A stretch of DNA of 64,000 nt from Nematostella vectensis. Its lineage: Eukaryota; Cnidaria; Anthozoa; Actiniaria; Edwardsiidae. This document shows positions 1 through 11,775 of the stretch, piece after piece. Under the pieces are notes generated by a model. That model did no database searches. It saw nothing but the letters and a program-made list of their open reading frames with translations, and was not told where the DNA came from. Within the stretch, counting starts at the first letter, position 1; each line of letters starts with the position of its first letter. Where the stretch lies: positions 1,052,001 to 1,116,000 of the forward strand of contig NC_064040.1 of the NCBI RefSeq assembly GCF_932526225.1. The letters run 5' to 3'. Position numbers and translations under genes: made by a program.

Positions 1-152
1 ATGTGTAAGTGGTGACCATAGCTATGATTACTATTATTCAGAATATTTTTTTACCTACTAACAGAAAACAACTTGACTGCAAAACACTTACTGTAGGGCA
101 CTCGATATTAGGCATTACTTTCATGTGGATGTAAGGTTGAAATGTCAAAACC

Positions 153-277
153 TTCATTAACCCGTGAACTACGCTTTAGCGTATTACACTTTGTGGTGAT
201 CTGATTCTATTGTTCTTTTTTGTGTTTTACTAACTATTACCGTTTAACTATCACACTTTGTTTCACGGGTTAATGAA
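153..277. mobile_element. 125-bp foldback (MITE-like) element inside the 2-kb repeat
   Basis: The ends are 16-bp inverted repeats, TTCATTAACCCGTGAA on the left and its reverse complement on the right. The bases AACC flank both sides directly, as a 4-bp target duplication would. The same element lies at 2157-2281, 4162-4286, 6165-6289 and 8166-8290 (the last has one changed terminal base). There is no coding capacity, so if mobile it would be non-autonomous. It was probably inserted before the 2-kb unit was amplified. Confidence 0.6.
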
Positions 278-930
278 AACCACTTTAATTACTTACAGTA
301 GTTCTTTTTTAATATTAATATTTACTTGTATAATTTAGATGAGCAATACATATTTCTTTATGGCTTTGTAGAGCTCATCTCGTTCCTCATAAATAACAAA
401 CAAAATGAAGTTTGTTCTTATTTTGGTGCAAAGGAATCTACAGTAGTTTTCTAATCAGATAATTGTTTTTCTTTTAACACTCACCTGTTATTTCAACAGC
501 CTTACTTGAGTTTGCTTGTCTCAGAAATAGACCTTGCTTAATAAACAAAGACATGTTACAAACTTATTTAATAATAGGTAACAACTGCAATAATGTATGA
601 AGAGAGTGCCCCTCTCTTCCCCCTGCTATTGTTGAAATTATGCTCAATAAACTTTTACCTCTTCCCTCTCCACCAGTTAAGCATTCTATGTATGCTTCCC
701 TGTACAAAATGCACCCCTTCAAATTGAACATTAAAGTTCACATACTTGTTTACTTCCTCAAACTCTTTGCTTTGTGTTTTTTGTTAACTTCCTAGGAACA
801 AATTGAATACATATAATCAATAAATCCAGCAAGCTTATTTTGCAAACTCACTTTTTTTTATTATTTTTGCGCAAAACCAATCAGGATTAGGGGGGTCAAG
901 CACAAAGGAAGAAAACGAATAAAAAAAAAA

Positions 931-1205
931 GCCCATTGGCCTGGGATCGAACCCGGTCTGAAGAACAAAACGGAAACCATACATACGGATTACCCAATCG
1001 GTATGGCAGCACAAGGCTTTTACGGAAGGCTGTAAAGAACCCGAAGGCCCCAAGCACCGATATTTCCGAGCGAATATGCTGTACAACACTCTTGCAAGGT
1101 TATCCCAACCCGCGCATTAATGGGGAGGACAATAACCAGGATCCCAGGCCTGTAATACGGTTACGCCACGCACAGCTCGCCGAGATTGTGGATGACAAAA
1201 AATAG
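931..1205 (-). mobile_element. tRNA-type SINE in reverse orientation
   Basis: Read on the minus strand, the element carries a box-A-like TGCCATACCGATTGGG followed about 45 bp later by a box B, GGGTTCGATCC, and then a T run that could stop RNA polymerase III. These are the internal promoter parts of tRNA-derived SINEs. The same segment recurs in each 2-kb unit (2935-3209, 4941-5214, 6943-7217, partial at 8944-9031). A clearly diverged relative lies at 11485-11775, which shows that it is a dispersed family and not only part of the satellite. Confidence 0.6.
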
Positions 1206-4200
1206 AGGTCTATTTGGGCGTCTTGGGTCCCTTGGGGACTCGCCATGCGCACGGGCGCATCTCTTTTATTGTGTACATGACATCAAATTAGCGAAGAAAA
1301 AAGACGCTGTTTTGGTATCATGTGAAAAGCATAAAATAAATAGAAATAAAGACGTAAGGGGGGAGAATATTGACATCTTCATATTAGAATATTGACAAAA
1401 TCCGCAATTTTGTCTACGCTGACTAAGTAAAGCTGTATTTTACTTTAAAGGGGCAGCAGCATAGTACTGCGCATGTCTGGAGTCAGTGTTTATTGTAGGC
1501 TTTTATGTGTCTACAAACAGTTGAACTTTTTAAAAGCTGTCAATACCTTATTAAATAATATGCAATATTATATTGAAAACTATGTTAATGGACAGTTTGT
1601 GGTCATTTTTTTTGTTTTGTTTAAAGTCTCCCACATGTACCAAAAGCTCATAAGTCAGTATTAGAATTTCACTGAAGTTCATTGTGTCAGGGCTCTAGAG
1701 CTATTGCAAATCTCTTAACCATGACACTCCCCTTTTAAAGGAAAGTAAAAAAAATCAAAATTGTTGGTGGGGGTCTCTGTTGTGTTTGTTTTCTTTTTAG
1801 TTGTGTTCTATTATTATTATTATTATTTTCTTTTTTAGAGGGGGAGGGGAATTCAGCTAAAAATAGCCAAGGGTCAATTCAAGCAACTAGTACAAAAGAT
1901 GTTTTTTTGCAGTCTTTTATTCAATATATTCAAGGTTATCATGCAATTCTGTTGTTTGACTGCATATATATATATTTTTTCTTTCTTTTCATTACAAGTT
2001 CTATATGTGTAAGTGGTGACCATAGCTATGATTACTATTATTTAGAATATTTTTTTACCTACTAACAGAAAACAACTTGACTGCAAAACACTTAATGTAG
2101 GGCACTCGATATTAGGCATTACTTTCATGTGGATGTAAGGTTGAAATGTCAAAACCTTCATTAACCCGTGAACTACGCTTTAGCGTATTACACTTTGTGG
2201 TGATCTGATTCTATTGTTCTTTTTTGTGTTTTACTAACTATTACCGTTTAACTATCACACTTTGTTTCACGGGTTAATGAAAACCACTCTAATTACTTAC
2301 AGTAGTTCTTTTTTGATATTATCATTTACTTGTATAATTTAGATGAGCAATACATATTTCTTTATGGCTTTGTAGAGCTCACCTCGTTCCTCATAAATAG
2401 CAAACAAAATGAAGTTTGTTCTCATTTTGGTGCAAAGGAATCTACAGTAGTTTTCTAATCAGATAATTGTTTTTCTTTTAACACTCACCTCTTATTTCAA
2501 CAGCCTTACTTGAGTTTGCTTGTCTTAGAAATAGACCTTGCTTAATAAACAAAGACATGTTACAAACTTATTAAATAATAGGTAACAACTGCAATATTGT
2601 ATGAAGAGAGTGCCCCTCTCTTCCCCCTGCTATTGTTGAAATTATGCTCAATAAACTTTTACCTCTTCCCTCTCCACCAGTTAAGCATTCTATGTATGCT
2701 TCCCTGTACAAAATGCACCCCTTCAAATAGAACATTAAAGTTCACATACTTGTTTACTTCCTCAAACTCTTTGCTTTGTGTTTTTTGTTAACTTCCTAGG
2801 AACAAATTGAATACATATAATCAATAAATCCAGCAAGCTTATTTTGCAAACTCACTTTTTTTTATTATTTTTGCGCAAAACCAATCAGGATTAGGGGGGT
2901 CAAGCACAAAGAAAGAAAACGAATAAAAAAAAAAGCCCATTGGCCTGGGATCGAACCCGGTCTGAAGAACAAAACGGAAACCATACATACGGATTACCCA
3001 ATCGGTATGGCAGCACAAGGCTTTTACGGAAGGCTGTAAAGAACCCGAAGGCCCCAAGCACCGATATTTCCGAGCGAATATGCTGTACAACACTCTTGCA
3101 AGGTTATCCCAACCCGCGCATTAATGGGGAGGACAATAACCAGGATCCCAGGCCTGTAATACGGTTACGCCACGCACAGCTCGCCGAGATTGTGGATGAC
3201 AAAAAATAGAGGTCTATTTGGGCGTCTTGGGTCCCTTGGGGACTCGCCATGCGCACGGGCGCATCTCTTTTATTGTGTACATGACATCAAATTAGCGAAG
3301 AAAAAAGACGCTGTTTTGGTATCATGTGAAAAGCATAAAATAAATAGAAATAAAGACGTAAGGGGGGAGAATATTGACATATTCATATTAGAATATTGAC
3401 AAAATCCGCAATATTGTCTACGCTGACTAAGTAAAGCTGTATTTTACTTTAAAGGGGCAGCAGCATAGTACTGCGCATGTCTGGAGTCAGTGTTTATTGT
3501 AGGCTTTTAAGTGTCTACAAACAGTTGAACTTTTTAAAAGCTGTCAATACCTTATCAAATAATATGCAATATTATATTGAAAACTATGTTAATGGACAGT
3601 TTGTGGTCATTTTTTGTGTTTTGTTTAAAGTCTCCCACATGTACCAAAAGCTCATAAGTCAGTATTAGAATTTCACTGAAGTTCATTGTGTCAGGGCTCT
3701 AGAGCTATTGCAAATCTCTTAACCATGACACTCCCCTTTTAAAGGAAAGTAAAAAAAAATCAAAATTGTTGGTGGGGTTCTCTGTTGTGTTTGTTTTCTT
3801 TTTAGTTTTGTTCTATTATTATTATTATTATTTTCTTTTTTAGAGGGGGATGGGAATTCAGATAAAAATAGCCAAGGGTCAATTCAAGCAACTAGTACAA
3901 AAGATGTTTTTTTGCAGTCCTTTATTCAATATATTCAAGGTTATCATGCAATTCTGTTGTTTGACTGCATATATATATATGTTTTCTTTCTTTTCATTAC
4001 AAGTTCTATATGTGTAAGTGGTGACCATAGCTATGATTACTATTATTTAGAATATTTTTTTACCTACTAACAGAAAACAACTTGACTGCAAAACACTTAC
4101 TGTAGGGCACTCGATATTAGGCATTACTTTCATGTGGATGTAAGGTTGAAATGTCAAAACCTTCATTAACCCGTGAACTACGCTTTAGCGTATTACACTT

Positions 4201-7200
4201 TGTGGTGATCTGATTCTATTGTTCTTTTTTGTGTTTTACTAACTATTACCGTTTAACTATCACACTTTGTTTCACGGGTTAATGAAAACCACTCTAATTA
4301 CTTACAGTAGTTCTTTTTTGATATTATCATTTACTTGTATAATTTAGATGAGCAATACATATTTCTTTATCGCTTTGTAGAGCTCACCTCGTTCCTCATA
4401 AATAGCAAACAAAATGAAGTTTGTTCTTATTTTGGTGCAAAGGAATCTACAGTAGTTTTCTAATCAGATAATTGTTTTTCTTTTAACACTCACCTGTTAT
4501 TTCAACAGCCTTACTTGAGTTTGCTTGTCTTAGAAATAGACCTTGCTTAATAAACAAAGACATGTTACAAACTTATTAAATAATAGGTAACAACTGCAAT
4601 ATTGTATGAAGAGAGTGCCCCTCTCTTCCCCCTGCTATTGTTGAAATTATGCTCAATAAACTCTTACCTCTTTCCTCTCCACCAGTTAAGCATTCTATGT
4701 ATGCTTCCCTGTACAAAATGCACCCCTTCAAATAGAACATTAAAGTTCACATACTTGTTTACTTCCTCAAACTCTTTGCTTTGTGTTTTTTGTTAACTTC
4801 CTAGGAACAAATTGAATACATATAATCAATAAATCCAGCAAGCTTATTTTGCAAACTCACTTTTTTTATTATTTTTGCGCAAAACCAATCAGGATTAGGG
4901 GGGTCAAGCACAAAGAAAGAAAACGAATTAAAAAAAAAAGCCCATTGGCCTGGGATCGAACCCGGTCTGAAGAACAAAACGGAAACCATACATACGGATT
5001 ACCCAATCGGTATGGCAGCACAAGGCTTTTACGGAATGCAGTAAAGAACCCGAAGGCCCCAAGCACCGATATTTCCGAGCGAATATGCTGTACAACACTC
5101 TTGCAAGGTTATCCCAACCCGCGCATTAATGGGGAGGACAATAACCAGGATCCCAGGCCTGTAATACGGTTACGCCACGCACAGCTCGCCGAGATTGTGG
5201 ATGACAAAAAATAGAGGTCTATTTGGGCGTCTTGGGTCCCTTGGAGACTCGCCATGCGCACGGGCGCATCTCTTTTATTGTGTACATGACATCAAATTAG
5301 CGAAGAAAAAAGACGCTGTTTTGGTATCATGTGAAAATCATAAAAAAAAAGAAATAAAGACGTAAAGGGGGAGAATATTGACATATTCATATTAGAATAT
5401 TGACAAAATCCGCAATATTGTCTACGCTGACTAAGTAAAGCTGTATTTTACTTTAAAGGGGCAGCAGCATAGTACTGCGCATGTCTGGAGTCAGTGTTTA
5501 TTGTAGGCTTTTAAGTGTCTACAAACAGTTGAACTTTTTAAAAGCTGTCAATACCTTATTAAATAATATGCAATATTATATTGAAAACTATGTTAATGGA
5601 CAGTTTGTGGTCATTTTTTTTGTTTTGTTTAAAGTCTCCCACATGTACCAAAAGCTCATAAGTCAGTATTAGAATTTCACTGAAGTTCATTGTGTCAGGG
5701 CTCTAGAGCTATTGCAAATCTCTTAACCATGACACTCCCCTTTTAAAGGAAAGTAAAAAAAATCAAAATTGTTGGTGGGGTTCTCTGTTGTGTTTGTTTT
5801 CTTTTTAGTTTTGTTCTATTATTATTATTATTATTTTCTTTTTTAGAGGGGGAGGGGAATTCAGATAAAAATAGCCAAGGGTCAATTCAAGCAACTAGTA
5901 CAAAAGATGTTTTTTTGCAGTCCTTTATTCAATATATTCAAGGTTATCATGCAATTCTGTTGTTTGACTGCATATATATATATTTTTTCTTTCTTTTCAT
6001 TACAAGTTCTATATGTGTAAGTGGTGACCATAGCTATGATTACTATTATTTAGAATATTTTTTTACCTACTAACAGAAAACAACTTGACTGCAAAACACT
6101 TACTGTAGGGCACTCGATATTAGGCATTACTTTCATGTGGATGTAAGGTTGAAATGTCAAAACCTTCATTAACCCGTGAACTACGCTTTAGCGTATTACA
6201 CTTTGTGGTGATCTGATTCTATTGTTCTTTTTTGTGTTTTACTAACTATTACCGTTTAACTATCACACTTTGTTTCACGGGTTAATGAAAACCACTCTAA
6301 TTACTTACAGTAGTTCTTTTTTGATATTATCATTTACTTGTATAATTTAGATGAGCAATACATATTTCTTTATCGCTTTGTAGAGCTCACCTCGTTCCTC
6401 ATAAATAGCAAACAAAATGAAGTTTGTTCTTATTTTGCTGCAAAGGAATCTACAGTAGTTTTCTAATCAGATAATTGTTTTTCTTTTAACACTCACCTGT
6501 TATTTCAACAGCCTTACTTGAGTTTGCTTGTCTTAGAAATAGACCTTGCTTAATAAACAAAGACATGTTACAAACTTATTAAATAATAGGTAACAACTGC
6601 AATATTGTATGAAGAGAGTGCCCCTCTCTTCCCCCTGCTATTGTTGAAATTATGCTCAATAAACTCTTACCTCTTCCCTCTCCACCAGTTAAGCATTCTA
6701 TGTATGCTTCCCTGTACAAAATGCACCCCTTCAAATAGAACATTAAAGTTCACATACTTGTTTACTTCCTCAAACTCTTTGCTTTGTGTTTTTTGTTAAC
6801 TTCCTAGGAACAAATTGAATACATATAATCAATAAATCCAGCAAGCTTATTTTGCAAACTCACTTTTTTTATTATTTTTGCGCAAAACCAATCAGGATTA
6901 GGGGGGTCAAGCACAAAGAAAGAAAACGAATTAAAAAAAAAAGCCCATTGGCCTGGGATCGAACCCGGTCTGAAGAACAAAACGGAAACCATACATACGG
7001 ATTACCCAATCGGTATGGCAGCACAAGGCTTTTACGGAATGCAGTAAAGAACCCGAAGGCCCCAAGCACCGATATTTCCGAGCGAATATGCTGTACAACA
7101 CTCTTGCAAGGTTATCCCAACCCGCGCATTAATGGGGAGGACAATAACCAGGATCCCAGGCCTGTAATACGGTTACGCCACGCACAGCTCGCCGAGATTG

Positions 7201-9031
7201 TGGATGACAAAAAATAGAGGTCTATTTGGGCGTCTTGGGTCCCTTGGAGACTCGCCATGCGCACGGGCGCATCTCTTTTATTGTTTACATGACATCAAAT
7301 TAGCGAAGAAAAAAGACGCTGTTTTGGTATCATGTGAAAATCATAAAAAAAAAGAAATAAAGACGTAAAGGGGGAGAATATTGACATATTCATATTAGAA
7401 TATTGACAAAATCCGCAATATTGTCTACGCTGACTAAGTAAATCTGTATTTTACTTTAAAGGGGCAGCAGCATAGTACTGCGCATGTCTGGAGTCAGTGT
7501 TTATTGTAGGCTTTTAAGTGTCTACAAACAGTTGAACTTTTTAAAAGCTGTCAATACCTTATTAAATAATATGCAATATTATATTGAAAACTATGTTAAT
7601 GGACAGTTTGTGGTCATTTTGTTTGTTTTGTTTAAAGTCTCCCACATGTACCAAAAGCTCATAAGTCAGTATTAGAATTTCACTGAAGTTCATTGTGTCA
7701 GGGCTCTAGAGCTATTGCAAATCTCTTAAACATGACACTCCCCCTTTAAAGGAAAGTAAAAAAAATCAAAATTGTTGGTGGGGGTCTCTGCTGTGTTTGT
7801 TTTCTTTTTAGTTTTGTTCGATTATTATTATTATTTTCTTTTTTAGAGGGGGAGGGGAATTCAGCTAAAAATAGCCAAGGGTCAATTCAAGCAACTAGTA
7901 CAAAAGATGTTTTTTTTGCAGTCCTTTATTCAATATATTCAAGGTTATCATGCAATTCTTTTGTTTGACTGCATATATATATATATTTTCTTTCTTTTCA
8001 TTACAAGTTCTATATGTGTAAGTGGTGACCATATCTATGATTACTATTATTTAGAATAATTTTTTACCTACTAAAAGAAAACAACTTGACTGCAAAACAC
8101 TTACTGTAGGGCACTCGATATTAGGCATTACTTTCATGTGGATGTAAGGTTGAAATGTCAAAACCTTTATTAACCCGTGAACTACGCTTTAGCGTATTAC
8201 ACTTTGTGGTGATCTGATTCTATTGTTCTTTTTTGTGTTTTACTAACTATTACCGTTTAACTATCACACTTTGTTTCACGGGTTAATGAAAACCACTGTA
8301 ATTACTTACAGTAGTTCTTTTTTAATATTATCATTTACTTGTATAATTTAGATGAGCAATATATATTTCTTTATGGCTTTGTATAGCTCATCTCGTTCCT
8401 CATAAATAACAAACAAAATGAAGTTTGTTCTTATTTTGGTGCAAAGGAATCTACAGTAGTTTTCTAATCAGATAATTGTTTTTTTTTAACACTCACCTGT
8501 TATTTCAACAGTTCTTACTTGAGTTTGCTTGTCTCAGAAATAGACCTTGCTTAATAAACAAAGACATGTTACAAACTTATTTAATAATAGGTAACAACTG
8601 CAATATTGTATGAAGAGAGTGCCCCTCCCTTCCCCCTTCTATTGTTGACATTATGCTCAATAAACTGTTACCTCTCCCCTCTCCACCAGTTAAGCATTCT
8701 ATGTATGCTTCCCTGTACAAAATGCGCCCCTTCAAATAGAACATTAAAGTTCACATACTTGTTTACTTCCTCAAACTCTTTGCTTTGTGTTTTTTGTTAA
8801 CTTCCTAGGAACAAATTGAATACATATAATCAATAAATCCAGCAAGCTTATTTTGCAAACTCACTTTTTTTTATTATTTTTGCGCAAAACCAATCAGGAT
8901 TAGGAGGGTCAAGCACAAAAAAAGAAAACGAATAAAAAAAAAAGCCCATTGGCCTGGGATCGAACCCGGTCTGAAGAACAAAACGGAAACCATACATACG
9001 GATTACCCAATCGGTAGCACAAGGCTTTTAT

Positions 9032-10205
9032 AGCGCGCGATAGATTGATATACCTTTTTTCCGAGTATAATATTTTTTTTTCCTAATGTTACTTTTTGGA
9101 ATTTAAATTCGGAAAAAAAATTATCGATTGTAACCTTTTGGAGGTTACACCCGTAAAAACAATTCCCGAATTAACCCTGAAGCTTTTCCCGAATGTAACA
9201 TCCAGTCCGATGGTGACTTTGCTTGGGATAGTCATGCTTTGTTCAGGATCCTGTATGTATTTTATGCACACATGAACTAACTAGATTCCCTGGATAACTT
9301 GATTAAGTAAATTCTAACGTAGAGCATAGCGCTCGATAGATTGATATACCTTTTTTTCCGAGTATACTGTTTTATTTTTCCTAATGTTACTTTTTGGAAT
9401 TTACATTCGGAAAAAAATATCGATTGTAACCTTTTGGAGGTTACACTCGTGAAAATCATTCCCGAATGTAACCCTGAAGCTTTTCCCAAATGTAACCTCC
9501 AGTCCGATGGTGACTTTGCTTGGGATAGTTTACGATACCAATAGTATTAAAAGTAATTTTCATTACAATTCCCTTCAGAAATGCCACGTTAGTCTTTCGT
9601 TGCGGGCACTTGACTACTAACGCAGCGACCCGAGTTCGATTCCCGCTGATAGCGTATTTTTTTTCTTTCTTTTTTTAAATATCGATACTTAATTATACTG
9701 TTCTTGGTGTGTCATGACACAAAAAGAAGGTATAGGGACATTTTTATTTACTCTCAGCATCTTTTATGTGCTCATGCTTTGTTCAGGATCCTGTATGTAT
9801 TTTATGCACACAAGAACTAACTAGATTCCCTCGATCACTTGATTAAGTAAATTCTAACGTAGAGCATAGCGCTCGATAGATTGATATACCTTTTTTTCCG
9901 AGTATACTGTTTTATTTTTCCTAATGTTACTTTTTGGAATTTACATTCGGAAAAAAAATATCGATTGTAACCTTTTGGAGGTTACACTCGTGAAAATCAT
10001 TCCCGAATGTAACCCTGAAGCTTTTCCCGAATGTAACCTCCAGTCCGATGGTGACTTTGCTTGGGATAGTTTACGATACCAATAGTATTAAAAGTAATTT
10101 TCATTACAATTCCCTTCAGAAATGCCACGTTAGTCTTTCGTTGCGGGCACTTGACTACTAACGCAGCTACCCGGGTTCGATTCCCGCTGATAGCGTATTT
10201 TTTTT
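9032..10205. repeat. Three-copy repeat with tRNA-like ends
   Basis: A core beginning with a conserved GATAGATTGATATACC occurs at about 9040, 9335 and 9875. Copies two and three share a longer unit with a period of about 540 bp. The first copy is a 200-bp fragment joined directly to the broken end of the 2-kb satellite. The two longer copies continue into a tRNA-like segment followed by a T-rich tail. Confidence 0.85.
9576..9662 (+). mobile_element. tRNA-like SINE head (two copies)
   Basis: This copy contains a box-B-like GAGTTCGATTCC; the second copy, at about 10118-10204, has the better GGGTTCGATTCC. Both are followed by a long T-rich tail. I could not fold either into a sound tRNA: the D arm lacks the usual GG and the anticodon arm pairs poorly. 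A tRNA-derived SINE or tRNA relic is more likely than a working tRNA gene. Confidence 0.4.
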
Positions 10206-10510
10206 CTTTCTTTTCTTTCCGCTGATCCAAGACGGTATGCCTTGAAGTTTCCAACAATGCACTGCGGTGCCTTTTCCTTCTAGCGACGGCACTGCTACAG
10301 CCTATTGCTTACAACAGTTTTGCTTGTAATTTGCTTAAAAATTACAGCTTTTTCACATCTGGAGAGTGCCTTAGGACATCATGAAGTCTTTTTGGGCATA
10401 ATTAATGCTGTGCTTATGGATGTTTGCACGCTGAGTTGGATTCAATGGGATAATTCCTTGTCTGGGCTTCACCTCTAAAGGTATCTATTTGTGACTTGAT
10501 CTGTGTTTGC

Positions 10511-10653
10511 TTGTCTCTATTTGTAATTCGGAATTTTGTGTCTTTTTGGAAAGAAATGTTTCTGAGCATTTGTTTACGTATTGTCTCTATTTGTAGTTCG
10601 GAATTTTGTGTCTTTTTGGAAAGAAATGTTTCTGAACATTTGTTTACGTATTG
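10511..10653. repeat. 70-bp tandem duplication
   Basis: Two adjacent copies starting with TTGTCTCTATTTGTA at 10511 and 10581 differ at only a few positions. Confidence 0.9.
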
Positions 10654-11484
10654 GTTAGAAATCAAGGTTAATATTTTGACAATAGAGTCAATTCTTTTAC
10701 ATTGCTTAGATGCGCTTTTGAAGGTCGTCTATGCCTTGGAGGAATCCATGTGTATCCCGGTCTGGTGATGTTTAGTTTGCATTTCTGACGCTTTGGAGTT
10801 GGGCCTTTATTTTACGGGCGTCTCAGGGAGTAATAGTAATGAAAGACTTAAGCACAATTTAAAAATTTGGGTGAAGATTGAATGAATTCTGGAAGAGTTA
10901 TGCGTATTTATAACCAACTTCACACTGGTATTCTTGTCACTTGAGAATACTTTCTTGCCTGTTACGCGCGCCTCAGTGAATTCGCAACGCAGTAACTTTA
11001 CAAAAAAATAATCTTTTGCCAGAGGGAGATGAGACTCACTTGCAAATAAAGGTAAAATATGAATTTTACTTACAATTGCAATCCTATTTTCAAGATTAAA
11101 GAAATATGGAGAAACACCATTGTGTTTTATTGTTACAGTTTGCCTGGTAAAGATACTAGATTTGAGGGATCGCCCAAGGTCATATGCAGTGGCTATATGC
11201 CCGACAGCCCAACAGTCGGGAAAGGTCCTTGACTAAAAAATCGTTATCAAAATGACACATTTTATGGATGATAACTAACCTTAAAACTAAACCCTGGCGA
11301 CGGGCCAGCTAACCCTACTAAGACTACCCTGTGCTGTATCAATTCAAGATCCGTAAGTGATGACATTTTCCTTATGGTTTCCCTGTAGTGTGTGTTATCA
11401 TGTAAAGTCATGGCACAGCCCAGTGAGCAATCCTACCTATGCGCTGATTAATTATAATTACTGCTGCGTGAAGACGACATGAGA

Positions 11485-11775
11485 AAATGATGGCCAAGAA
11501 TCAAACCTCGTTCAGAAAAGCTTAAATGAGAAAAAATAGACCATGCTTCCAGACGTGCTGATACACCGTATGGCAGCATAAGCGACTAGGCTGGAGATTT
11601 CGGCCCCAGCACCGCTATCTAGCGAACTGTACAACACGAAGGAACCAAAGGTACCAGCTCTTTAATGGGGAGGTAATAACCAGGATCCCAGCCCTGTCTT
11701 AGTCGGTTACGCCACGAACAGCTCACTGAAATGTACTTTGAAAAATATCAAGGTCTTTTTCACGCTTTTTGTGTC
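11485..11775 (-). mobile_element. Diverged copy of the SINE found in the 2-kb repeat
   Basis: The blocks GTATGGCAGCA, GCCCCAGCACCG, GTACAACAC, TAATGGGGAGG, AACCAGGATCCCAG and GGTTACGCCACG occur in the same order and spacing as in the 2-kb unit, with many substitutions between them. This is an independent, older insertion of the same family. Confidence 0.75.

Larger units (their letters stand above)
1..9031. repeat. 2-kb tandem repeat, 4.5 copies
   Basis: A unit of about 2003 bp is repeated head to tail. Copies start at 1, 2005, 4010, 6013 and 8014, and the fifth copy breaks off near 9031. The copies are nearly identical, differing by scattered substitutions and homopolymer length changes. 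Each contains a 125-bp foldback element and a reverse-oriented tRNA-type SINE. The open frames inside are short (60-121 codons), are repeated in every copy and show no protein family I recognise, so I treat the unit as non-coding. The window starts inside the array, so the true copy number may be larger. Confidence 0.97.

Noticed and set aside
835-7675. Repeated small frames (62-121 codons) in each 2-kb unit
   Set aside because: They overlap the SINE and AT-rich DNA, vary in start between copies, and have no recognisable protein features.
9576-9662. Functional tRNA gene
   Set aside because: The B box is good, but the D arm and anticodon arm do not fold properly and the copy is repeated with a T-rich tail, so a SINE head is more likely.
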